From: Rhodospirillaceae bacterium
GTDB taxonomy: Bacteria > Pseudomonadota > Alphaproteobacteria > CADEGL01
Assembly (NCBI GenBank): GCA_018699755.1
Contig: JABIRQ010000264.1
Location: forward strand, 1-7,634
Length of the DNA: 7,634 bases
Direction of reading: 5' to 3'
A model generated the notes under the pieces. The model had not been told where the DNA came from. It ran no database searches and saw only the letters and a program-made list of their open reading frames with translations. A program made the position numbers and the translations under genes. Shown here piece by piece: positions 1 to 5,143 of this stretch (within the stretch, counting starts at the first letter, position 1; the number at the start of each line of letters is the position of its first letter).

Positions 1-564
1 CACACCGCCTATCCCCATCTGGCCGACAATCCGATCCATCACCTGGCAGCGATGCTGAGCGCGATTACCGACGAGCCGATCGACGAAGGCTCCGAGCATT
101 TCCAGCCCACCGTCCTGCAGATCACCACCATCGATGTCGGCAACCCGGCGATGAACGTCATCCCGGCCAAGGCCACCGCCGCCTTCAACAGCCGCTACAA
201 CGACCTGCACACCGGCGATTCCCTGGCCGGGCTGCTGCGCGAACGCCTGGACCGCGTGGCCGAGGCGCGGGGCGCCAGCTACGAGTTCCGCTACGACGGC
301 CGCGCCGATTCGTTCCTGACTCCGCCGGGCGACCTGTCCGCCCTGGTCGCACAGGCGGTCGAAGGCCATGTCGGGCGCAAGCCCGACCTGACCACGACCG
401 GCGGCAGTTCCGACGCGCGCTTCTTCAAGGATCATTGCCCGGTGGTCGAATTCGGGCTGGTCGGCCGCACCATGCATCAGGTCGACGAACAGGTGGAGGT
501 CGCCCATATCCGCGCCCTGACCGACATCTACAAGACGGTGTTGGACGGCTTCTTCCCGGGGTGA
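1..564 (+). CDS. dapE: Succinyl-diaminopimelate desuccinylase, C-terminal half (5' end outside window)
   Basis: DapE is a cytoplasmic di-zinc hydrolase that removes succinate from N-succinyl-L,L-diaminopimelate to give L,L-diaminopimelate, in the lysine and peptidoglycan pathway. The reading frame is open from base 1 and shows 187 residues, about half of the usual 375-390. Visible residues 1-13 (HTAYPHLADNPIH) are the hallmark of the dimerisation domain. The histidine in AYPHL matches the one reaching the partner active site (His194 in the Haemophilus enzyme). The TTGGSSDARF block (visible 132-141) and VVEFGLVGRTMHQVDE (148-163) are the C-terminal catalytic-domain signatures, and His159 is the expected late zinc ligand. 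The N-terminal zinc ligands lie upstream and cannot be checked. Related ArgE/CPG2-family peptidases are less likely, given the AYPHLADNP and TMHQVDE motifs. The frame ends in TGA next to the following gene, so the two are probably cotranscribed. Confidence 0.95.
   Translation, partial: HTAYPHLADNPIHHLAAMLSAITDEPIDEGSEHFQPTVLQITTIDVGNPAMNVIPAKATAAFNSRYNDLHTGDSLAGLLRERLDRVAEARGASYEFRYDGRADSFLTPPGDLSALVAQAVEGHVGRKPDLTTTGGSSDARFFKDHCPVVEFGLVGRTMHQVDEQVEVAHIRALTDIYKTVLDGFFPG
558..564 (+). promoter_or_regulatory. Ribosome binding site deciding the start of the membrane-protein gene
   Basis: GGGGTGA lies five bases before ATG 570 and includes the dapE stop codon TGA. It favours ATG 570 over the in-frame GTG at 561, which has no Shine-Dalgarno-like sequence ahead of it. 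The arrangement suggests that ribosomes finishing dapE help to start the next gene. Confidence 0.5.
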
Positions 565-569
565 ACGCG

Positions 570-1160
570 ATGGCCGGCGGACCGCAGGGAGCCGAGATCG
601 TCCGCGCCATCTACGGCGCCTACCGCCTGGCCCATTTCGACGCCGGCGGCTTGGCCTATTTCAACAACACCGTCGAGGGGTTCTGGCGCTCCTTCACCGC
701 CGTCGCCCTGGCCGCGCCGGCCTCCGCCATCCTGGTGATGATCCATTGGAGCCTGGCCGCCGAAGCCGGACAGCCTCTGGTCCACGGCGTCGCCCACAGC
801 GCACTGGTCGAGGGCCTGACCTACGTCATCGCCTGGACCGCCTTTCCCGTGGCGATGCACGCCATCTGCGAAATCGCCGGCTGGCGGGACCGCTACATCG
901 CCTACATCGTCGCACTCAACTGGGCGAACCTGTTCGAAATCGCGATCCTTCTGCCGGTCTTCGCGATCGCGGCGGGCGGTCTGCTGCCCGCCGGCTTGAC
1001 GGTCATCGTTCAGCTGACCGCCTACGGCTTTATCGTCGCCTACGAGATATTCGTCGCCCGCCGCGCGTTGCAGATCGCTATTTTGCCAGCCCTCGGGGTC
1101 GTCGCCATCGGGCTCGTCATGTCCTTCGCGGTCCGCGCGGTCGGCGACAGCTTCCTCTAG
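570..1160 (+). CDS. Uncharacterised multi-pass inner-membrane protein downstream of dapE
   Basis: I do not recognise a named family. The protein has 196 residues from ATG 570; an alternative GTG at 561 would add three residues. An amphipathic N-terminal stretch (about residues 8-40, with EIVRAIYGAYRL and FDAGGLAYF) is followed by about five hydrophobic segments near 41-60, 79-99, 108-137, 139-160 and 166-187, with short polar loops (for example GWRDRY at 104-109). No catalytic motif, metal site or signal peptide is evident. The gene starts five bases after dapE and should share its transcript. It ends 10 bases before the oppositely oriented truA. Its composition matches its neighbours, so nothing suggests recent transfer. 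From memory, similar proteins with a conserved 'FWRSF' stretch before the first membrane segment occur next to dapE or truA in Rhodospirillales, but I cannot confirm this. The membrane assignment is solid; the function is unknown. Confidence 0.8.
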   Translation: MAGGPQGAEIVRAIYGAYRLAHFDAGGLAYFNNTVEGFWRSFTAVALAAPASAILVMIHWSLAAEAGQPLVHGVAHSALVEGLTYVIAWTAFPVAMHAICEIAGWRDRYIAYIVALNWANLFEIAILLPVFAIAAGGLLPAGLTVIVQLTAYGFIVAYEIFVARRALQIAILPALGVVAIGLVMSFAVRAVGDSFL

Positions 1161-1174
1161 GCGAGCCCGCCTAG
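1157..1174. terminator. Small hairpin spanning two convergent stop codons, possible bidirectional terminator
   Basis: CTAGGCG at 1157-1163 and CGCCTAG at 1168-1174 form a perfect 7-bp inverted repeat with loop AGCC. The left arm contains the TAG stop of the membrane-protein gene and the right arm contains, on the minus strand, the TAG stop of truA. It is the only structure in the 10-base gap between the convergent genes. No T-tract follows on either strand, so intrinsic termination is uncertain; it could also block 3' exonucleases or be incidental. Confidence 0.3.
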
Positions 1175-1914
1175 CCGTCGTAGCGCACATCCACGAGATA
1201 CAAGCCGTCGGGCGGCGCGGTCGGGCCGGCGGCGCTGCGATCGCGGACCTCGAGCGCCGCCCGGACATCGCCGGGCGTCCATTTGCCCTCCCCGACCGTC
1301 TTCAAGGTGCCGGCGAAAATACGCACCTGGTTGTGCAGGAAGGATCGGGCGCGCGCCGCGATATGCACCTCCTCTCCCGCCCGCGTGACCTCCAGGGCAT
1401 CGAGGGTCTTGACCGGCGAATCGGCCTGGCAATGGACGCTGCGGAAGCTGGTGAAGTCGTGGCGGCCGAGCAACAGCCCCGCGGCCTCCGCCATCGCCCC
1501 TTCGTCCAGGGGCGCGGTGACCAGCCAGGCGCGGCCCCGGTCGATCGCCAGCGGCGCCCGACGGTTGGCGATGCGGTAGAGATAGCGCCGCTCGCGCGCA
1601 TCGCCCCGCGCATCGAAATCCTCGGCGACCCGTTCGGCCTTCAGAATCGACACCGGATTCGGCTTGAGATGGAAATTGAGCGCGTCGCGCACCGTCTCCT
1701 CGGCCTCCTCGCGCGGCAGGTCGAGATGGGCGACCTGGCCCCAGGCATGAACACCGGCATCGGTCCGGCCCGCGCCGAAGACCGTGACGAACCGTCCGCA
1801 GAAACCCTCGGCCGCCGATTCGATCGCGCCCTGAACGCTTTGCCCGTTGTCCTGGCGCTGCCAGCCGACGAAGGGCCCGCCGTCGTATTCGATGGTCAGC
1901 TTGTAGCGCGCCAT
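1171..1914 (-). CDS. truA: tRNA pseudouridine(38-40) synthase TruA
   Basis: TruA converts uridines 38, 39 and 40 of the tRNA anticodon stem-loop to pseudouridine. The 247-residue product is close to the usual 245-270. YKLTIEYDG (4-11) opens the first domain. GRTDAGVHA (49-57) holds the catalytic aspartate, Asp52. Further family blocks are RRYLYRI (109-115), HDFTSFRS (152-159) and RSFLHNQVR (190-198), the last followed by GTLKTVGEGKW. The C-terminal APPDGLYLVDVRYDG is typical. The ATG lies two bases after the fmt stop codon, with AAGG about six bases upstream inside the fmt end, which indicates tight coupling as the last gene of def-fmt-truA. The segment after QVR reads IFAGTL rather than the commoner NMVGTL; I regard this as family variation. 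Identification is secure. Confidence 0.97.
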   Translation of the reverse strand: MARYKLTIEYDGGPFVGWQRQDNGQSVQGAIESAAEGFCGRFVTVFGAGRTDAGVHAWGQVAHLDLPREEAEETVRDALNFHLKPNPVSILKAERVAEDFDARGDARERRYLYRIANRRAPLAIDRGRAWLVTAPLDEGAMAEAAGLLLGRHDFTSFRSVHCQADSPVKTLDALEVTRAGEEVHIAARARSFLHNQVRIFAGTLKTVGEGKWTPGDVRAALEVRDRSAAGPTAPPDGLYLVDVRYDG

Positions 1915-1916
1915 GC

Positions 1917-2846
1917 CTAGCCTTGGGCCAGCATCGTGCCCTTGGGCACCGGCCGGCCACGCAAGAACGCCTCGACCTCCATCGCCGCCTTCCCTTCGCG
2001 CTGCAGGCGAAGCAGGCGCAGCGCCCCCTCGCCACAGGCAACCAGCAGGCCGTCGTCGAGAACCGTTCCCGGCGCGCCCGCTCCGGCTTCGGACGCGGCA
2101 GCCAGCAGCTTGACCCGGTACCCCGCCAGGTCGAAGAAGGCACCGGGCACGGGCGCGAAGGCGCGCACCTGGCGGCGGATCGCCTCAGCGCTTGCCCCCC
2201 AATCGATCCGCGCTTCGGCTTTCTCGATCTTGGCGGCATAGGTGGCGAGGGCGTCGTCCTGGGCGGCCTGCGCCGTATCGCCCGCCGCCAAGCGGTCCAA
2301 GGTCGCGACCAGCAGCGCAGCGCCCATCTCCGCCAGCCGGTCGTGCAGGCTGCCCGCGGTGTCCTCTTCCTCGATGGGCGTGGCCTGGGCCGCCAGCATG
2401 GGGCCGGTATCGAGTCCTTCCTCCATCCGCATGATGGTGATTCCGGTCTCGCGGTCGCCGGCCAGGATCGCGCGCTGGATCGGGGCCGCCCCCCGCCAGC
2501 GCGGCAGCAGGGAGGCGTGGACGTTGACGCAGCCCAGGCGGGGCGAGGCCAGGATCGGTTTCGGCAGGATCAAGCCGTAGGCGACGACCACCGCGGCGTC
2601 GAGCGCCAGATCGGCGAAAGCCGCCTGCTCGGCTTCGTCGCACAGGCTTGCGGGCGTCCGGACCGGCAGCCCCCGCGCCTCGGCCCAGCGCTGCACCGGG
2701 CTCGGCCACGCCTTCTTGCCGCGCCCGGCGGCGCGCGGCGGCTGGCTATAGACGGCGGCGACCTCGTGTCCGGCTTCGGCCAGGGCGGCCAGGCTCGGCA
2801 CCGCGAAATCCGGCGTGCCCATGAAGGCGAGCTTGAGCGGCGCCAC
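1917..2846 (-). CDS. fmt: Methionyl-tRNA formyltransferase
   Basis: Fmt transfers a formyl group from 10-formyltetrahydrofolate to the amino group of initiator Met-tRNA. The 309-residue protein has the normal length. FMGTPDFAVPSL (8-19) begins the formyltransferase fold. The catalytic trio is Asn108, His110 and Asp146, in CVNVHASLLPRWRGAAPIQ and MEEGLDTGPM. ATYAAKIEKAEARIDW (201-216) and VRAFAPVPGAF (227-237) mark the link to the C-terminal tRNA-binding OB-like domain, which runs to the end. The start is a GTG (CAC on the plus strand at 2844-2846). The next in-frame ATG, at the methionine of FMGTP, would remove the first beta strand, so GTG is preferred. No clear Shine-Dalgarno lies ahead of it, and it is 8 bases after the def stop, so coupling to def translation is likely. 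Confidence 0.97.
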   Translation of the reverse strand: MAPLKLAFMGTPDFAVPSLAALAEAGHEVAAVYSQPPRAAGRGKKAWPSPVQRWAEARGLPVRTPASLCDEAEQAAFADLALDAAVVVAYGLILPKPILASPRLGCVNVHASLLPRWRGAAPIQRAILAGDRETGITIMRMEEGLDTGPMLAAQATPIEEEDTAGSLHDRLAEMGAALLVATLDRLAAGDTAQAAQDDALATYAAKIEKAEARIDWGASAEAIRRQVRAFAPVPGAFFDLAGYRVKLLAAASEAGAGAPGTVLDDGLLVACGEGALRLLRLQREGKAAMEVEAFLRGRPVPKGTMLAQG

Positions 2847-2854
2847 GGCCCGGC

Positions 2855-3370
2855 CTATTCCGCCGCCTGCTTCCGGGCTTTGACGAGCTTGCGCAGGATC
2901 ATGTTCCGCTTGAGGGCCGAGATATGGTCGATGAACAGCACACCGTCCAGATGGTCCATCTCGTGCTGCAGGCAGGTGGCGAGGAAGCCCTCGGCCGCGA
3001 TCTCCCTCTCCTCGCCCTCGCGGTCGAGATAGCGCACCCGCACCCGGTCGGGCCGCGCGACATCGGCGTAATGACCGGGCACCGACAGGCAGCCCTCCTC
3101 GTAGACCGCCTCGCTGTCCGAGCGGTCCAGGATCTCGGGATTGATCATCACGAAGGGTTTCGACTCTTCGTCCTTCTCGGCGATATCCATGACCAGGACA
3201 CGCTTGCAGACACCGACCTGAGGCGCGGCCAGCCCGACGCCCGGCGCGTCGTACATGGTCTCGAACAGATCGTCGATCAGCGCGCGGATTGCGTCATCGA
3301 CCGTCGCCACGGGGGCGGAGGCGGCCTTCAGGCGCGGATCGGGGGCAACGAGGATGGGACGTAGGGCCAT
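2855..3370 (-). CDS. def: Peptide deformylase
   Basis: Def removes the N-formyl group from nascent proteins at the ribosome exit, undoing the work of Fmt encoded next to it. The 171-residue length is standard. All three motifs of the metalloenzyme are intact: GVGLAAPQVG (44-53, with Gln51), EEGCLSVPG (91-99, with metal ligand Cys94) and QHEMDHLDG (135-143, with ligands His136 and His140 and catalytic Glu137). The metal is usually Fe(II) in vivo. The C-terminal helix with a basic tail (about 150-171) fits the ribosome-binding helix of the bacterial type 1 enzyme. ATG at 3370 gives the expected MALRPI-type N terminus. It is the first gene of the def-fmt-truA operon, transcribed away from rmuC out of a shared intergenic region. 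Its Shine-Dalgarno is weak, and a GC-rich hairpin may form just upstream in the leader. Confidence 0.98.
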   Translation of the reverse strand: MALRPILVAPDPRLKAASAPVATVDDAIRALIDDLFETMYDAPGVGLAAPQVGVCKRVLVMDIAEKDEESKPFVMINPEILDRSDSEAVYEEGCLSVPGHYADVARPDRVRVRYLDREGEEREIAAEGFLATCLQHEMDHLDGVLFIDHISALKRNMILRKLVKARKQAAE

Positions 3371-3380
3371 GGCGAGAGGT

Positions 3381-3399
3381 TCGGCGCGGCGCGCGCCAA
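3381..3399 (-). promoter_or_regulatory. GC-rich hairpin in the def leader
   Basis: Read on the minus strand, GGCGCG and CGCGCC pair around a three-base CGC loop. Two further pairs at the base, one of them G-U, make a stem of about 8 pairs. The structure ends about 10 bases before the def ATG, where a ribosome would have to bind, and the leader has no strong Shine-Dalgarno. It could lower translation of def. No T-tract follows, so it is not an intrinsic terminator. The structure is seen; the regulatory role is a guess. Confidence 0.25.
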
Positions 3400-3428
3400 G
3401 CGCGACTTTCCTTGTTTTCCGGGCCTTC

Positions 3429-3457
3429 TAGGTAGGTGCCCGCGAGGACCCGGTCAA
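3429..3457 (-). promoter_or_regulatory. Candidate promoter for the def-fmt-truA operon
   Basis: On the minus strand TTGACC (3452-3457), 5 of 6 matches to the sigma-70 -35 consensus, is followed after 17 bases by TACCTA (3429-3434). The -10 match is poor, at 2 of 6. A transcript would start near 3422 and carry a leader of about 50 bases. Some def promoter must lie in this region, because the upstream neighbour rmuC points the other way. Confidence 0.25.
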
Positions 3458-3473
3458 GGACGGCAACCGGACC

Positions 3474-3501
3474 TTGGGAGCAGCGGGGCGAGCATGATAG
3501 T
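3474..3501 (+). promoter_or_regulatory. rmuC: Candidate promoter for rmuC
   Basis: TTGGGA (3474-3479) and GATAGT (3496-3501) each match four of six sigma-70 consensus positions, with a 16-base spacer. The predicted start of transcription is near 3508, giving a leader of only about 30 bases before the rmuC ATG and placing the mini-ORF start (3511) almost at the 5' end. The position is sensible for a divergent region of 169 bases; the assignment rests on the match to consensus alone. Confidence 0.35.
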
Positions 3502-3510
3502 GTACGCGAA

Positions 3511-3543
3511 ATGTTCCGCCGCCGCCGTTCGAGACGCCCATGA
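3511..3543 (+). CDS. Possible ten-codon arginine-rich leader ORF overlapping the rmuC start
   Basis: An ATG at 3511 opens a frame reading MFRRRRSRRP that stops at TGA 3541-3543. The stop overlaps the rmuC start codon in the ATGA arrangement used for translational coupling. Six of ten residues are arginine (CGC four times, CGT once, AGA once). No clear Shine-Dalgarno precedes it. If the candidate promoter at 3474-3501 is right, the message would begin about three bases before this ATG, close to leaderless. rmuC itself has only a weak Shine-Dalgarno (GAGACG) inside this frame. GC-rich triplet runs produce arginine codons by chance, so expression is unproven. Confidence 0.25.
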   Translation: MFRRRRSRRP

Positions 3544-5015
3544 CACCGACGAGCCTCGCCCTGGCCGCCGTGGCCGCGCTTTTGCTCATCGCCCTCGCGG
3601 CGGTCTGGACCCGCAGCCGCCATCTCAAGGAACGGGCCGAGCAGACCACGCGGGAACTCGAACAGGCCCGGGCCGCGACGGACGGCCTCCACCGATCCGA
3701 GCGCGAGGCCCTGGCCGGGCGCACCCAGGCCGAGACCCGCCTGGAAGAGGCCGAGAAGCTTCTCGCATCCTCGATCGAAGCCCGCATCGAGGCCGAACGC
3801 CTGCGCGAACAGAGTCGGGAACGGGCCAACACGGCGGAGCGGGAGGTCGCCCTGGCGCGCAGCGAGGTCGTTGCGATCAAGGAACGGATGAACGATTTCG
3901 AGCAGGTCAAGAAAGAGCAGTTGGAGGCGGCGAAGGCGGCGGCCCTGGCGACGGTCTCGGAACTGTCGAACAAGCTGCTGACCGACCACAAGCGCGAAAC
4001 CGAATCGGCCAAGAAGGAGACCGAAGTCAAGGTCCAGAAGGTCACCACCGACCTGATGCGCCAGTTCGACACGATCGCCAAATCCGTCGCCTCCCTGAAT
4101 GACCAAGTCAGCGAGAACCGCCAGACGGTCGACACGGTCTGGCGCTCGCTCTCATCGCCGGGCGGCGCGGGACAGTTCGCCGAAATCGGACTGGAAAACA
4201 CCCTTAAATCCTTCGGCCTGCAACGCGACCGGGATTTCGTGATCCAGCACACCGTCGACGGCGAGGATGGCGGCGGGCGCCTGCGCCCCGATGCCGTGGT
4301 ATTCTTGCCAGGCGACACGGTGCTGGTGATCGACAGCAAGGCGTCCAAGTTCCTGCTCGAACTCGCCCAGGCCGAGGAGGGCGAGGAGCAGGACCAAGCC
4401 TATGCCCGGCTCGCCAGGTCAATGGCCAACCATCTGCGCTCCCTCACCGACAAGAACTACGCCAACGCGGTCGCGGCCTATCTGCGCGAGGCGGGCTCGC
4501 AACGCTCGGCCCGGCGCATCCTGACCGTTATGTATCTGCCCAATGACGGAGCGCTGGAAAAGCTGGATAGAGCCGACCCCAAGGTGCTGCGCGACGCCGC
4601 CCGCGCCCAGATCAGCCTGGCCGGCCCATCGGCCCTGGCCTGCCTGATCGGCCTCGCCCGCGTCCAGATCGACCTCGGCCGTCAGGCCGAGAATCAGGAA
4701 CAGATCGTCGACGGCGCCGCGCATCTGCTGGACAGCGTGGCCGTGATGGTCGGCCATGCCGAAAAGGTCGGCCGGGGCCTGCGTTCGGCGAGTGACAATT
4801 TCTCCAAATTCGCCGGCTCGGTGAACAGCCGGCTGCTGCCCCGCGCGCGCAACCTGGTCGATCTCGGCGTGCGTGCCCAGCGGGCGAAGGATCTGACCAA
4901 GCGCTTGCCGAGCTACGAACTGCGCGCCACGGTCGACCACGACATCATCGACGGCGAGGTCGAAGCGGTGGGGGAACCCAAGCGCCTGGCGGCGGCCGAG
5001 TCCGACGAGGAATAG
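3540..5015 (+). CDS. rmuC: RmuC family protein (membrane-anchored, nuclease-like recombination-limiting factor)
   Basis: RmuC proteins are linked in E. coli to limiting rearrangements at short inverted repeats. Their fold is related to PD-(D/E)XK nucleases, but the exact activity is unproven. The 491-residue protein has a single N-terminal membrane segment (about 5-24) followed by basic residues, which suggests the rest is cytoplasmic. A long charged coiled coil occupies about 27-195. The RmuC domain follows: AGQFAEIGLENTLKSFGL (210-227, with Glu215 and Glu219), RLRPDAVVFLPGD (247-259, with Asp251) and VLVIDSKAS (261-269, with Asp265 and Lys267). These resemble the E...D...D-x-K nuclease core. 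An acidic tail ends in ESDEE. ATG 3540 is the first usable start, because a TAG at 3498 closes this frame upstream with no intervening start codon. It diverges from def and converges on the dehydrogenase gene. Confidence 0.93.
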   Translation: MTPTSLALAAVAALLLIALAAVWTRSRHLKERAEQTTRELEQARAATDGLHRSEREALAGRTQAETRLEEAEKLLASSIEARIEAERLREQSRERANTAEREVALARSEVVAIKERMNDFEQVKKEQLEAAKAAALATVSELSNKLLTDHKRETESAKKETEVKVQKVTTDLMRQFDTIAKSVASLNDQVSENRQTVDTVWRSLSSPGGAGQFAEIGLENTLKSFGLQRDRDFVIQHTVDGEDGGGRLRPDAVVFLPGDTVLVIDSKASKFLLELAQAEEGEEQDQAYARLARSMANHLRSLTDKNYANAVAAYLREAGSQRSARRILTVMYLPNDGALEKLDRADPKVLRDAARAQISLAGPSALACLIGLARVQIDLGRQAENQEQIVDGAAHLLDSVAVMVGHAEKVGRGLRSASDNFSKFAGSVNSRLLPRARNLVDLGVRAQRAKDLTKRLPSYELRATVDHDIIDGEVEAVGEPKRLAAAESDEE

Positions 5016-5037
5016 CGGAACAGCCACCGACGAACCC

Positions 5038-5126
5038 TTCGAGATGGCCCTGCGGGCCCCCTCAGGGTGAGGCTGAGTTTTTGCGTCTCCTCATCCTGAG
5101 GAGCCGCCGCAAGGCGGCGTCTCGAA
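5038..5126. repeat. Pair of inverted REP-like palindromic elements (BIME-like) in a convergent gap
   Basis: Two copies of one element face each other. The left copy runs 5038-5072 on the plus strand and the right copy 5087-5126 on the minus strand. Each has TTCGAGA, then a GC-rich hairpin, then CCTCAGG-n-TGAGG. Plus-strand TTCGAGA (5038-5044) pairs with TCTCGAA (5120-5126), and the 13-base cores at 5060-5072 and 5089-5101 are complementary at 12 of 13 positions. Each copy also folds alone. The left has GGCCC-TGC-GGGCC (5046-5058) and CCTCA-GGG-TGAGG. The right has CTCCTCA-TCC-TGAGGAG (5087-5103) and a GCCGCC/GGCGGC stem closed by a GCAA tetraloop (5103-5118). The central hairpins differ in sequence but keep pairing, as expected of a dispersed structured repeat. 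From memory, very similar elements are scattered between genes in many alphaproteobacteria. Confidence 0.8.
5061..5082 (+). terminator. Candidate intrinsic terminator for rmuC inside the repeat
   Basis: CTCAG (5061-5065) pairs with CTGAG (5073-5077) around a seven-base loop and is followed at once by TTTTT (5078-5082). This is the order expected for rho-independent termination of the rmuC transcript, 45 bases after its stop. The stem is short, and the competing fold CCTCA-GGG-TGAGG (5060-5072) leaves a five-base gap before the T-tract. No matching T-tract serves the opposite strand. Confidence 0.4.
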
Positions 5127-5143
5127 AGATGACTGGCGCGGCT

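Noticed and set aside
528..1268. Minus-strand 246-codon frame opposite the membrane-protein gene
   Set aside because: It spans the convergent junction and the end of truA, and its composition is that of a shadow frame; the plus-strand frame has clear alternating membrane segments and a ribosome binding site.
1923..3032. A 369-codon open frame on the plus strand opposite fmt and def
   Set aside because: It lies antisense to two genes with complete catalytic motifs, its translation is rich in Arg/Gly/Gln/Asp without recognisable motifs, and long antisense frames are expected in high-GC DNA.
3528..3538. TTCGAGACGCC just before rmuC, identical over 11 bases to the end of the right-hand repeat copy
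   Set aside because: The CCTCAGG core and internal hairpin of the repeat do not follow, so this is most likely coincidence rather than a repeat remnant.
3494..4102. Plus-strand 202-codon frame starting at ATG 3494, overlapping rmuC
   Set aside because: It runs out of frame inside rmuC and gives an Arg/Gly/Pro-rich translation typical of a shifted high-GC frame.
3294..4348. Overlapping minus-strand open frames of about 270-306 codons across the def/rmuC region
   Set aside because: They are antisense to rmuC, have low-complexity translations and no family motif; the rmuC frame carries the membrane anchor, coiled coil and nuclease-like core.
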